Source: Candidatus Hodarchaeota archaeon (GTDB taxonomy: Archaea; Asgardarchaeota; Heimdallarchaeia; Hodarchaeales; Hodarchaeaceae). From it: a stretch of DNA of 64,000 nucleotides. Each line of letters opens with the position of its first letter. The first letter of the stretch is position 1. The position numbers and the translations under genes are program-made. The notes under the pieces are model-generated. The model did no database searches. It saw nothing but the letters and a program-made list of their open reading frames with translations, and was not told where the DNA came from. Positions 34,979 to 43,343 of the stretch are shown piece after piece. The stretch spans positions 1 to 64,000 of the forward strand of contig JAEOTM010000047.1 of the NCBI GenBank assembly GCA_016839815.1, written 5' to 3'.

Positions 34979-36211
34979 ATGACAAATAGTAAAATTCCTA
35001 ATTGGAAGATCCATACATTGGCATTACATGGTGGGGAAGAAGAAAAATTTGCAGATTCGCATTTAATGCCTATATTTACTTCATCTACCTTTACATTTCC
35101 GAATGTGGATGTTGGAATAGCACGATTCTCCGGTGAAGAGCCAGGTTACATCTATACTCGCTTAGGGAACCCTACAATCCGAGAATCAGAGAGAAAACTT
35201 GCGTTATTGGAGGGACGAGAATTGATGAAAGAGGGAAGAAGAGTAGAAGGACATGCATTTGCGACAGGTATGGGAAGTATTTCTTCAGCATTAATGGCCC
35301 TAACGAAATCTGATGAAAATATTATCGCGACCAATCCATTATATGGAGGTACTAACTATCTCCTTGATGGAATCCTAAAACCTTATGGTGTATCAACAAC
35401 TTTCGTCGATACGTCTGGAGAAAGAGGGCCTGAAAGAATTAATGAACAAATTAAGAATTATACTAAAGCAATTTATTTGGAAAGTCCCACAAATCCTAAT
35501 CTAGTAATTTGTGATATTCTGGAGATCTCAAAAGTTGCTAGAGATAGTGAAATACCTGTAGTAATAGATAATACGTTCGCTACCCCAGTTCTTCAGCGTC
35601 CATTGGAGTTAGGAGCAAGTATTTCTCTTCATTCCACTACAAAATATTTGAATGGTCATGGTACCACAGTATCTGGAATTTTAGCCGCGAGTTTATCTGA
35701 TGAACACGAAAATAGGCTTGAATTCGTAAAAAAGAACTTAGGAGCGACACAATCTCCATTTGATAGTTTTCTTGTCTTGCAGGGAATGAAAACCCTTCCT
35801 TTACGAATGGAAAGACATTGTGCAAATGCACAGATAATTGCAGAATATTTGGAAGAGCATCCTAAAGTTGATACAGTCTATTATCCTGGCTTAAGTTCAC
35901 ATCCACAGCACTCATTAGCGAAAAAACAAATGATAGGAGGATATGGAGGAATGGTTGCATGTGAGCTTAAGGGAGGTATCGAAGCAGGAAAGATATTACA
36001 GAATTCAGTTGAGGTATTTACATTAGCAGTGTCGCTAGGATGTGTAGATTCATTGATACAACATCCAGCAAGTATGACTCATGTTTCTGTCCCACGAGAG
36101 ATCCGTTTACAAGGAGGTATTACTGATGGATTGGTTCGAATTTCAGTTGGGCTTGAAGATACTGATGATTTAATTGAAGATCTATCACAAGCACTGGCAA
36201 AGATCTCATGA
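34979..36211 (+). CDS. PLP-dependent trans-sulfuration enzyme (methionine gamma-lyase/cystathionine synthase family)
   Basis: The 410-residue Cys/Met-metabolism enzyme has YTRLGNPT near residue 60 (PLP phosphate and substrate sites), ATGMGS, YGGTNYLL, DNTFATP with the pyridine-binding Asp, and STTKYLNGHG with the PLP-binding lysine. The family includes cystathionine gamma-synthase, cystathionine lyase, O-acetylhomoserine sulfhydrylase and methionine gamma-lyase; motifs alone do not separate them. The 'TSSTFTFPNVDVG' region fits the methionine gamma-lyase branch (inference). It is convergent with an SGNH hydrolase gene and has no sulfur-metabolism neighbours. Confidence 0.92.
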   Translation: MTNSKIPNWKIHTLALHGGEEEKFADSHLMPIFTSSTFTFPNVDVGIARFSGEEPGYIYTRLGNPTIRESERKLALLEGRELMKEGRRVEGHAFATGMGSISSALMALTKSDENIIATNPLYGGTNYLLDGILKPYGVSTTFVDTSGERGPERINEQIKNYTKAIYLESPTNPNLVICDILEISKVARDSEIPVVIDNTFATPVLQRPLELGASISLHSTTKYLNGHGTTVSGILAASLSDEHENRLEFVKKNLGATQSPFDSFLVLQGMKTLPLRMERHCANAQIIAEYLEEHPKVDTVYYPGLSSHPQHSLAKKQMIGGYGGMVACELKGGIEAGKILQNSVEVFTLAVSLGCVDSLIQHPASMTHVSVPREIRLQGGITDGLVRISVGLEDTDDLIEDLSQALAKIS

Positions 36212-36213
36212 TA

Positions 36214-37092
36214 TTATGATATCTTTTTTCTAATAAATTCCTCTATAAGATCTGCAATCATGATTGCTCCTTCTGTATTTAGATGGAGATAATCTAGATG
36301 AAGCTTAAATCCAGCTTTTTTTGATATTATATCCCAACTTCGAAATAATCCATAGTGTTGAATAGCCGCCCACAATGTTAACCTCATCCCATCTTCATAA
36401 TCAAAACGTGGGTGGGCAGAGTTCTTTACTAGATAATCAATCATCTGCTTTTCAAGTGGAAGACAGTCACATCCATGTTTTATCGCCGTTTCTCGTATGA
36501 TTTCGCTGTATTCGTTCGTACAATGAAAAATTTTGCTATTAGGAGACTCACCAATTGTAGGAAGAGTTATAAGCGCAATTTGGGCACTAGTTTTGTTTTT
36601 GAGTAAACTAACAATGTCGTTTAATGAAGTTTTATACCATTCAAGATCAGGTTTTTCTGGTAAACCCATCCTCCTGATATAATCAGCCATATTTTGCCTA
36701 GAAAGAGTAGCATTTACATCATTTGTACCAATTAGTATAGTAATAAAATCAGGTTTACACTCAATTATACCTGGTAATCGTTCCAGTACATTCCATGCAA
36801 GATTAGAATTAACACCTGCATTAACAAACTCGTAATCTGGTCCAAATCTCTCCCGTAACATTCTGACATAGTTTGAACTTATCCTTCCATGAGTAAGACT
36901 ATCGCCTACACATACTACCACAGATTTTTGTTCAAGATTCAAACGTTTTCTGCGAATAAATCGTTCAGGAGTAATGTTAGGTAATTTCATCACTTGGTAG
37001 TTTATGTAATACGCGATAAGAAGTACTAGTGTAAGTAAAACGATAAATATTAGTGAAATTCCTAAAAAGGTTTCTAAAAACTCATTTGGCAT
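36214..37092 (-). CDS. Membrane-anchored SGNH/GDSL hydrolase
   Basis: The 292-residue protein begins with a hydrophobic helix (about residues 8-30), so it is membrane-anchored. The four SGNH blocks follow: VGDSLTHG (catalytic Ser), NAGVNSN (Gly/Asn), IGTNDVN (Asn) and DYLHLNTEG (Asp/His dyad). Such enzymes hydrolyse esters of lipids or acetylated sugars; the lack of a signal cleavage site and the orientation of the anchor leave the location open. It converges with the PLP enzyme gene 3 bp away. Confidence 0.9.
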   Translation of the reverse strand: MPNEFLETFLGISLIFIVLLTLVLLIAYYINYQVMKLPNITPERFIRRKRLNLEQKSVVVCVGDSLTHGRISSNYVRMLRERFGPDYEFVNAGVNSNLAWNVLERLPGIIECKPDFITILIGTNDVNATLSRQNMADYIRRMGLPEKPDLEWYKTSLNDIVSLLKNKTSAQIALITLPTIGESPNSKIFHCTNEYSEIIRETAIKHGCDCLPLEKQMIDYLVKNSAHPRFDYEDGMRLTLWAAIQHYGLFRSWDIISKKAGFKLHLDYLHLNTEGAIMIADLIEEFIRKKIS

Positions 37093-37186
37093 TATCTGAA
37101 GATAAAAACCAAATTTCTATTGAAGGTTTCTGGGGTAGAAGGAAAAAAATATTTTGGAAAAAGATAATATGTATAGTAACACTATG

Positions 37187-37217
37187 AAAAAAAGAGAAGG
37201 ATGTCGCGTTTAGCGAC
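37187..37217 (-). terminator. Hairpin terminator after the Ig-repeat surface-protein gene
   Basis: On the minus strand GTCGC (37217-37213) and GCGAC (37207-37203) form a G/C-rich 5-bp stem with a 5-base loop that includes the stop codon region. It is followed by CTTCTC and seven T (37193-37187). Confidence 0.6.
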
Positions 37218-38946
37218 GTTTTCGGAGTGCGATCAGAGTAGCCAAAACAAACGGGAGAAAAATAAGTTCAAATCCAGGACTGATGGTTGGTGTAGTTTCC
37301 CTGTCATCAGTTGAGGTATTGTCTTCAACTGGTATTGTTGCTGAAATAGTAGAAGTAGTAGTATTCTCAGGTGGTAATCCATCATCTGTGGATTCCCACC
37401 AGCAGTCGTCATCCCAGATTTGACCTGTTTCGTCAGTGACGGTCAGTATAACAGTATATGATCCTTTTTCGTCAAATACAAATTCTACTTGGTCAGACCA
37501 ATTTCCGAAAGCAGGGAACAAAAACGAGGTATTATAGAAAATAACTTCACCACTCGGTTTTTTCATTTTGGCTTCAATATAAACGTATTTATCGACAGAA
37601 AAATGTGAAAATACTACAAATTCCATTGTACCACCTTCACCCACCTTGACATAATAGTCTTGATGAATGTGTACCTCAAAAGCTTTATCGTCGTCCAAGA
37701 CATCATAGTAACATGAAGCGTAATAGTATTCATTGTTGATATTATCTCTGACAACTAATTCTACACCATAATAGCCTGGTATATAGAATACGTATGAAAC
37801 CTGTTGAGACCAGGTTGACATGGAATGTAGGGTCACATTCGCATCAGAAAAGGTAATATTACTATATTCGTTACCACCTATAGGCCCATTAAATGTCAAT
37901 TCCACCGCGATCGATGTATCATTCTGCAAGAACGACCGGATTACTATGGTTAAATATTCAGGTTTCCCTACTTGAGCTACATAATCTTGTTCAAGGAATA
38001 CGACTATGTCACCATCAGTTACTTCCCACCAACAGTCGTCTTTCCAGGGATTATCCATATCATCAATGACAGTAAAGAATACATCGTAATATCCTACCTC
38101 CAAGAAGGTATGGGTCACTTCTGTGTGCCAGAATTCTCCTGAAAAAAGAAGGACCGAGAGGTTTTGGTAAAGAGTAATCTCTGTACCTGAAGGAAGTATC
38201 ATTGTTATAAACACTTGAACCGTCATGTTATGTTGAAAAGCGGAATAAATTTCGAAACCCATCCAACCAGAATCACCAATACGTGCATAGTTTTCCTGAT
38301 AGATCTTTATACTAAGGAATTCAGGAATATAGGGTTCTCCAGATTCAATCTTGATATCATCTATTAGCCAGCCTCGCATATCATTTGCGACTTCATCTCC
38401 TGTATCAAAATGAAATCGTACCTTAACAGAATTGTTTTTAAAAGGAGTTAGATCGAAGGCATATCTATACCATGAAGTGTGCATCGAAACATTCCCAATA
38501 TTTGTCCAGGTTAAGCCATCATCTGTTGAGATAAAGACCATCTTGTGATCGTAGTAGTCTCCAAGCTCAGTATCAGCATAACTCATGAGACTGAGGACAA
38601 TATTTCCACTTAGCCCAGTCAAATCCAAGTTTTCAGATATAAGATCTCCTGAATTATTAGTCTCTGTTCCAAACCCATCAAATGTCTCATAAGTCCCTGT
38701 TCGATTGTCTCCATACCAAGCGTAATATTTTCCGCTAGGAACATTACCTATTGGATGATTGGAGAGATCATCATTTTCTATATGCCATAAACCGGTTGCT
38801 TTCCACGGTAATAATGATCCTGATTCGAAATCCTCATATAGATCATCTCCCAGTACAGCAACTCCAGCAGGCATCATATTTAACATTCCTAGTGCAAATA
38901 TGACTAGGAATAAGCCATTTATTAATCGTGATCTCACAAATTTCAC
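37210..38946 (-). CDS. Secreted Ig-repeat surface protein with PGF-CTERM-like anchor
   Basis: The 578-residue product has a signal peptide (to about 32) and a jelly-roll domain at about 35-205 (FESGSLLPW, then SYADTELGDYYDHKMVFIST, GWLIDDIKI), as in MAM/immune-inhibitor-A-like adhesion modules. Three tandem Ig-like repeats of about 100 residues follow, at 211-312, 313-420 and 421-525. Each begins with Q-x-x-Y-x-x-x-V/IG; the first and third end with DDCWWE and the second with SCYYD. A Thr-rich linker, SPGFE, a hydrophobic helix and RKRR end the protein. It is probably an extracellular adhesin or S-layer-associated protein; its ligand is unknown. Confidence 0.82.
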   Translation of the reverse strand: MKFVRSRLINGLFLVIFALGMLNMMPAGVAVLGDDLYEDFESGSLLPWKATGLWHIENDDLSNHPIGNVPSGKYYAWYGDNRTGTYETFDGFGTETNNSGDLISENLDLTGLSGNIVLSLMSYADTELGDYYDHKMVFISTDDGLTWTNIGNVSMHTSWYRYAFDLTPFKNNSVKVRFHFDTGDEVANDMRGWLIDDIKIESGEPYIPEFLSIKIYQENYARIGDSGWMGFEIYSAFQHNMTVQVFITMILPSGTEITLYQNLSVLLFSGEFWHTEVTHTFLEVGYYDVFFTVIDDMDNPWKDDCWWEVTDGDIVVFLEQDYVAQVGKPEYLTIVIRSFLQNDTSIAVELTFNGPIGGNEYSNITFSDANVTLHSMSTWSQQVSYVFYIPGYYGVELVVRDNINNEYYYASCYYDVLDDDKAFEVHIHQDYYVKVGEGGTMEFVVFSHFSVDKYVYIEAKMKKPSGEVIFYNTSFLFPAFGNWSDQVEFVFDEKGSYTVILTVTDETGQIWDDDCWWESTDDGLPPENTTTSTISATIPVEDNTSTDDRETTPTISPGFELIFLPFVLATLIALRKRR

Positions 38947-39115
38947 CTTTGCAAAGAAGTTACTCGAGAAGAGTAACTCGACCTATATTGATAATGGAAT
39001 GACTTTTTTTTAAACCCCTTTGGAATGAACTTCCGCAGAAAAGTGTTTGAACCGAAATCACTAAATCTAATCTCGGAGCTAATTGGTTCTCACAATTTTT
39101 TCATGGAGAGAATTC

Positions 39116-39121
39116 TTTATA
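39116..39121 (+). promoter_or_regulatory. Candidate TATA box for the MFS-longin gene
   Basis: TTTATA lies 50 bp upstream of the ATG at 39172, within TTCTTTATAGG, at a distance that allows a short untranslated leader. This is a by-eye match only. Confidence 0.35.
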
Positions 39122-39171
39122 GGGAAACAACTGAAAAACTAAAAAACTGATATTCAAGGACTGATAAAATT

Positions 39172-40863
39172 ATGAGCTTCCGAGAAATGGTACAATCAGG
39201 AAAATCTAGTCATCTTTTCATAGCTATTCTACCCTCTTCTTATTTCTGGATAGCAGGAACTTTCTTCTTCCTGATTAATGGCTTAAAATTAATTGAGTAT
39301 GCTAAAGACCAGAATTTACTAACTGGATTTCTAGGCACAACAGCTTTAGGAGATTTATTAATTGGAATCTTTTACGCAATTCCTCCTCTATTAGCAATAG
39401 GTCTTGTTGGTCAATTAATTGATAATCGGCCATATTTACTCGGTACAATTACACTGATCAGTTTACTCATCTCAGCTAGTGCCCTTTTTCTTTTCGTGAT
39501 TGCGTTGAAACTTCTTATCGCACCGGTGACTTTGATACTTGTCACGGTGTTTTTAACTGGATTAGCCTGTCTTGCTACAGCAAGTCATACAATTTATGGA
39601 GCGGTCACAAAATGGAGTCATAGGGGACGGGGATTTGCTGTTGGAAATTTAATATTTGGGTTGACAATTGTGATTTTACTGCTAATTTCAGGAATGTTTA
39701 ACTTGGATTTTTTCTTTTCACTATTAATAATTTCTTTACTTGGGTTTTTACTGAGTGCATTATTCTATTATACGACTCGAGACTGGATATATTGGCGAAA
39801 TGACGATTGGCCAACTAAAACTTCACAAATCCTTGTACGGCAATCAGTAAAAGCATATTTTTTCTCCCATATTCTTATTTATTTCATGTTAGGATTGACG
39901 ATCGGTAGTTTAGCTCAGGAAGGAGTAAATGAAAACTATTCTAGTTTCTTAGGGATTGAATTAGGTGCGTTTGAAACATTCTGGGCTATAGTAATCTTAG
40001 GTACTGTGATCTTCGTCATCCCTGCAGGATATCTATCCGACAAAATTGGTAGAAAAGATTTAACGATCATGGCAACCTATGGTATCGTTCTAGCCTCGCT
40101 GATAACGTCTTTGAATGGTTTACTGGACCCGAACTTTGATTCTATAGTTTATGTTCTAACAGCCTTTACAATTGGAGTATCGTTTGCGTTTCTTCATCCT
40201 ACACTGGACAGTAGCTTATGGATTGATTTATCATCCAAGGACTCTATTGGTCGATATTGTGACATTAATGTCTATTCTCTTGTAACAGGGTTGGCTGCTG
40301 GGTTTGGAATAAGCTATTTCTTTTTGACAACACTCATAGAATATAGAAATATTATGGTTTTAATGTATATAGGATTAGCTGTGCTAGCAGTACTTCCTTT
40401 ATTCTGGGTGAGTGATTCTTTTCCTCCCCTTGAGTTTTTCCTATTATTAGTTATAAATGATGCAGGAGTTCCTATCTTTCACTACTCTTTTGGTAGAAAA
40501 AAAGAACTACAAGTCGATCTCCCTTTAATAGCGGGAGCATTGTCAGCAGTTGGCTCATTCATGTTAGAGGCAACTGGAGAAGCAGGAGCTAAACTCAATC
40601 TTGTTAGGCATGGTACTCATTTTATTCTCTCAGACCAAAGTAGCGATATAGGACTGACAGCAACGATTTTTGCTAATAAAAATGATCCAGAACTGCAAAT
40701 AGTTCTCTCAAAATTCCTTCGTAGATTCAGGAAAAGATTTTCCAAGGAGCTACACGAATGGAAAGGAGATATTCAATTATTCGAGAGTGCATTAGAAGAT
40801 GCAGAAGAAATCTTCGGTCCATTAATCACCATAGCGACAGGTGAACAAATGATCACTGAATGA
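39172..40863 (+). CDS. MFS transporter fused to a C-terminal longin/roadblock-like domain
   Basis: The 563-residue protein has about 12 membrane helices in residues 20-412, with the MFS loop motif GYLSDKIGRKD between helices and a second half-related loop at the N-half. Residues about 417-563 are soluble and read as an alpha/beta domain: LLLVINDAGVPIFHYSF, then D-x-P-L-IAGALSAVGSFM, strand LNLVRHGTHFILS, strand LTATIFANK, then a long basic helix LSKFLRRFRKRF. That strand-turn-strand-helix order with a G-x-P-I-F hairpin is typical of longin and roadblock-type domains in archaeal and eukaryotic trafficking proteins. The domain is absent from ordinary MFS carriers. Substrate unknown. Confidence 0.75.
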   Translation: MSFREMVQSGKSSHLFIAILPSSYFWIAGTFFFLINGLKLIEYAKDQNLLTGFLGTTALGDLLIGIFYAIPPLLAIGLVGQLIDNRPYLLGTITLISLLISASALFLFVIALKLLIAPVTLILVTVFLTGLACLATASHTIYGAVTKWSHRGRGFAVGNLIFGLTIVILLLISGMFNLDFFFSLLIISLLGFLLSALFYYTTRDWIYWRNDDWPTKTSQILVRQSVKAYFFSHILIYFMLGLTIGSLAQEGVNENYSSFLGIELGAFETFWAIVILGTVIFVIPAGYLSDKIGRKDLTIMATYGIVLASLITSLNGLLDPNFDSIVYVLTAFTIGVSFAFLHPTLDSSLWIDLSSKDSIGRYCDINVYSLVTGLAAGFGISYFFLTTLIEYRNIMVLMYIGLAVLAVLPLFWVSDSFPPLEFFLLLVINDAGVPIFHYSFGRKKELQVDLPLIAGALSAVGSFMLEATGEAGAKLNLVRHGTHFILSDQSSDIGLTATIFANKNDPELQIVLSKFLRRFRKRFSKELHEWKGDIQLFESALEDAEEIFGPLITIATGEQMITE

Positions 40864-40934
40864 ATTGAGTTACTTTATATATCATATGATCTTCATAGTA
40901 TCTTTGTATAGTCTTGAACAGTATTTCAGATACC

Positions 40935-40944
40935 TTTTTAAATA
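40935..40944 (+). promoter_or_regulatory. Candidate TATA box for the small ORF/HD hydrolase transcript
   Basis: TTTTTAAATA lies 44-53 bp before the ATG at 40988. It fits an archaeal TATA element feeding a transcript that would carry the small ORF and the HD hydrolase gene. Confidence 0.35.
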
Positions 40945-40987
40945 GAGTTTCCTTTGAATAACCTACACCTACAATGGAGTTTTTCTC

Positions 40988-41113
40988 ATGGCTGTTAGTT
41001 CGCGCACACCGTCAAAATTTGCTGAAGTTGCCTTTCCATCCCTTATTCCAGTAATTTTAAGCTTATATAAAGCGAAAACTGATATTCAGAACAAGAAGAG
41101 AGACCCTAAATAA
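40988..41113 (+). CDS. Possible 41-residue small protein
   Basis: An ATG at 40988 opens a 41-codon frame ending at TAA 41111-41113. It has GGAG about 8 bases upstream and a TATA-like element 44 bp before that. The product has a hydrophobic middle (PSLIPVILSLY) and a basic C-terminus. It lies 54 bp before the HD hydrolase start on the same strand. No homologue is recognised, and it could be chance. Confidence 0.35.
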   Translation: MAVSSRTPSKFAEVAFPSLIPVILSLYKAKTDIQNKKRDPK

Positions 41114-41167
41114 GTACTTTTGAGGATTGAGATTAATTTTATTAACTCAATCCCATCACTTGTTCTT

Positions 41168-41779
41168 ATGGCAGATGATATCATAATTAGAGCTTTTGAA
41201 TTCGCATATCAGGCTCATAGTAACACCAAGCGTAAAGGATCGACTAGCCCCTATATTACTCATCCTATGACTGTAGCTACCATACTAATGCGTCATAATC
41301 TTCCTGATGAAATTATCGCGGCATCATTACTTCATGATGTGGTTGAAGATGAAAACATCACCTTTGATGAGATACAAGGACAATTTGGAGAAGAAGTATG
41401 CTTTTATGTAAGGTCAGTAACGGAACCACCTTCTTTGGATAATTCACCAGCTGAAAGAAAAAGATCTTGGAAAACACGAAAACGAGATACAATTAACTCA
41501 TTAATTACTGCAAATAAGAATGTAAAAATGCTTTCATGTGCCGATAAAGTTGCAAACTTGTCTGACATGGAAAGAGATCTTGCCAATCAAGGAGATAAGC
41601 TATGGACTAGATTCAATGCTCCAAAATCAGAACAAAGATGGTATTATCACTCTCTTATGGAGTCCTATATTTCTGAACCGGACAGTCTCAAGGATTCTCC
41701 CCTGTATAAGGAATTTTGTACCCTTGTGGGGAGAATCTTCTTTAAAAATAGAAAGGGGAGAAAGGAAAAATATCATTGA
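41168..41779 (+). CDS. HD-domain hydrolase, MESH1/SpoT-hydrolase type
   Basis: The product has 203 residues from ATG 41168 (an upstream in-frame TTG at 41120 would add 16 atypical residues). It has the SpoT-hydrolase pattern: AFEFAYQAHSNTKRKG, PYITHPMTVA with the first metal His, SLLHDVVEDE with the HD dyad and Glu, and CADKVANLSDM with the last Asp. No synthetase or ACT domain follows. Small single-domain members (MESH1) hydrolyse ppGpp or NADPH. Which of these occurs here is not clear, since ppGpp is rare in archaea. The gene converges with the RuBisCO gene. Confidence 0.88.
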   Translation: MADDIIIRAFEFAYQAHSNTKRKGSTSPYITHPMTVATILMRHNLPDEIIAASLLHDVVEDENITFDEIQGQFGEEVCFYVRSVTEPPSLDNSPAERKRSWKTRKRDTINSLITANKNVKMLSCADKVANLSDMERDLANQGDKLWTRFNAPKSEQRWYYHSLMESYISEPDSLKDSPLYKEFCTLVGRIFFKNRKGRKEKYH

Positions 41780-41843
41780 ACAGGTTGTATATAACCCATA
41801 TCTGAATGCATGGAAAAACACCATTAGACGGGTTTAATCGGGC

Positions 41844-43154
41844 TTAAACAGGTTTAATATATCCCCATTTCTGGAGGGCAGCTTTTAATTCTTTATAACT
41901 TTCTGCCTTTTCCTCTAACGTGATTCCATCCCTGATTGCTTCCAACGCTTGGACTGTAGCTTTAGCTCCAGCGTGAGAACCCTCAGGGTGACCATGAATT
42001 CCCCCGCCAACTTGTAAAGCCATGTTAGTTGTCCCATATACCTCCATCACTTCAGGGAGAACACCTGGGTGTAGCCCACCAGAAGCGACTGGCAATGTAC
42101 CCTTCAAATCTCCCCAATTCTGATAAAGATTTCTCTCGGGGTTCTCCTTTACTTCTTTATTGAGAAGCATATCTCTCATATCAAGAACATCTTGTTTAGG
42201 AGAATCAAGTTTGCCTACCACCGTTCCAATATGAATTTGATCTACTCCTATCAATCTCATAAGTTTAGCAAGCATATACATGGAAACGCCATGAGTATAA
42301 TGTTTTGTAAAGGTAGCGTGCATTGCACGATGTGCATGGATTGCCATGTCTAAGTCACCAGCTAAGTTTCTGAGGGTTTGAACAGCTGAAAAACCTGTTG
42401 TAACAACATCAACCATGAAATACCGGAATCCATTATCATGTAATAATTTTACTCTGCGTTCCATTTCGTGAGTTTCTGCAGTAACATTGATAAACGCATC
42501 TTTAATGTCTCCAGTTTCATTCTGAACTTTATCACGAGCTTTTGCCATTTTTACAACACGAGATTCGAATTTGTTCCAAGATTGTGATGTGAGATTCTCA
42601 TCATCTTTAATAGCATCTATTCCACCGCTCCAAACATCTATTGCGACTTGAACATGCTGATCTGTGGTCATGCCAATTTTAGGCTTAGGAACACAAGAAG
42701 TGATGGGACCTACATCTCTTTTAAAAATCCTTTTAATTGCATCCACTCCCATGTGCGGACCCTTGCTTCCTTTAATGTAATCCAAAGGTAAAGTAGTATC
42801 TATAAGGCGTAAATTAAGAACAGCTTTCATTCCGAAGATGTTTCCCGCAATCCCACTCATCAGTTGAGGTACATTATTTAATTCCCACAATTCAAGTGGA
42901 TAAGAGATTTTTACATGATTATCTGTATTCCAAAACGCTCTTGCTCGTTTCTTAAAGATCTCATCATCCAATGTTCCTAATGTTGTCCATGTTCCTATAC
43001 TGGATTCAGAGGCAAGTCTTCCAATGAGATCGTCAACTGAGACTGAATCAGCCTTATCAAAGTAGAAAAGGGAGACAAGTTCATCATCCCTTGGTGTATG
43101 TTCTCTATCAATGAAGTCATGATACCATTCAATTTTTTCTTTGTCCTTAGTCAA
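41844..43154 (-). CDS. rbcL: RuBisCO large subunit (archaeal form III-like)
   Basis: The 436-residue protein keeps the catalytic residues of ribulose-bisphosphate carboxylase: Glu50 and SIGTWTTLG at the N-domain, GNIFG, KPK (Lys157, Lys159), the carbamylated-lysine motif KDDE (Lys183, Asp185, Glu186), HAHRAMHA (His275, Arg276), HIGT (His308), loop-6 GK (Lys315), SGG (Ser358) and GGGIHGHP. It is therefore probably a true carboxylase and not a form IV relative. In archaea form III works with AMP phosphorylase and ribose-1,5-bisphosphate isomerase in nucleotide salvage; neither gene is in the window. Form assignment is by motif and length, without a tree. The gene stands alone. Confidence 0.9.
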   Translation of the reverse strand: MTKDKEKIEWYHDFIDREHTPRDDELVSLFYFDKADSVSVDDLIGRLASESSIGTWTTLGTLDDEIFKKRARAFWNTDNHVKISYPLELWELNNVPQLMSGIAGNIFGMKAVLNLRLIDTTLPLDYIKGSKGPHMGVDAIKRIFKRDVGPITSCVPKPKIGMTTDQHVQVAIDVWSGGIDAIKDDENLTSQSWNKFESRVVKMAKARDKVQNETGDIKDAFINVTAETHEMERRVKLLHDNGFRYFMVDVVTTGFSAVQTLRNLAGDLDMAIHAHRAMHATFTKHYTHGVSMYMLAKLMRLIGVDQIHIGTVVGKLDSPKQDVLDMRDMLLNKEVKENPERNLYQNWGDLKGTLPVASGGLHPGVLPEVMEVYGTTNMALQVGGGIHGHPEGSHAGAKATVQALEAIRDGITLEEKAESYKELKAALQKWGYIKPV

Positions 43155-43343
43155 TTTAATTCCTCCATACGGGAAAATAATTTCTTATAATAAGTTGTAA
43201 ACAATTTATTAGTTACCAAAACGAGTCTTGGTATGATTAATACGCATTCTGATACTACTTTCAATCAATGATGATTTCATTTGCCCTTCTAGATGTTATA
43301 AAAAATTCACTTTTAGCTGAGATACCTTTCTTTTCAATACCCC

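Noticed and set aside
39025..39150. 41-codon frame upstream of the MFS-longin gene
   Set aside because: It overlaps the probable TATA box of the MFS gene and has no supporting ribosome site.
41120..41167. TTG start for the HD hydrolase 16 residues upstream of the ATG
   Set aside because: The extra residues do not resemble the family. The ATG at 41168 begins right at the first conserved helix.
41844..43154. RuBisCO-like protein (form IV) without carboxylase activity
   Set aside because: All residues required for carbamylation and substrate binding are present, unlike in form IV proteins.
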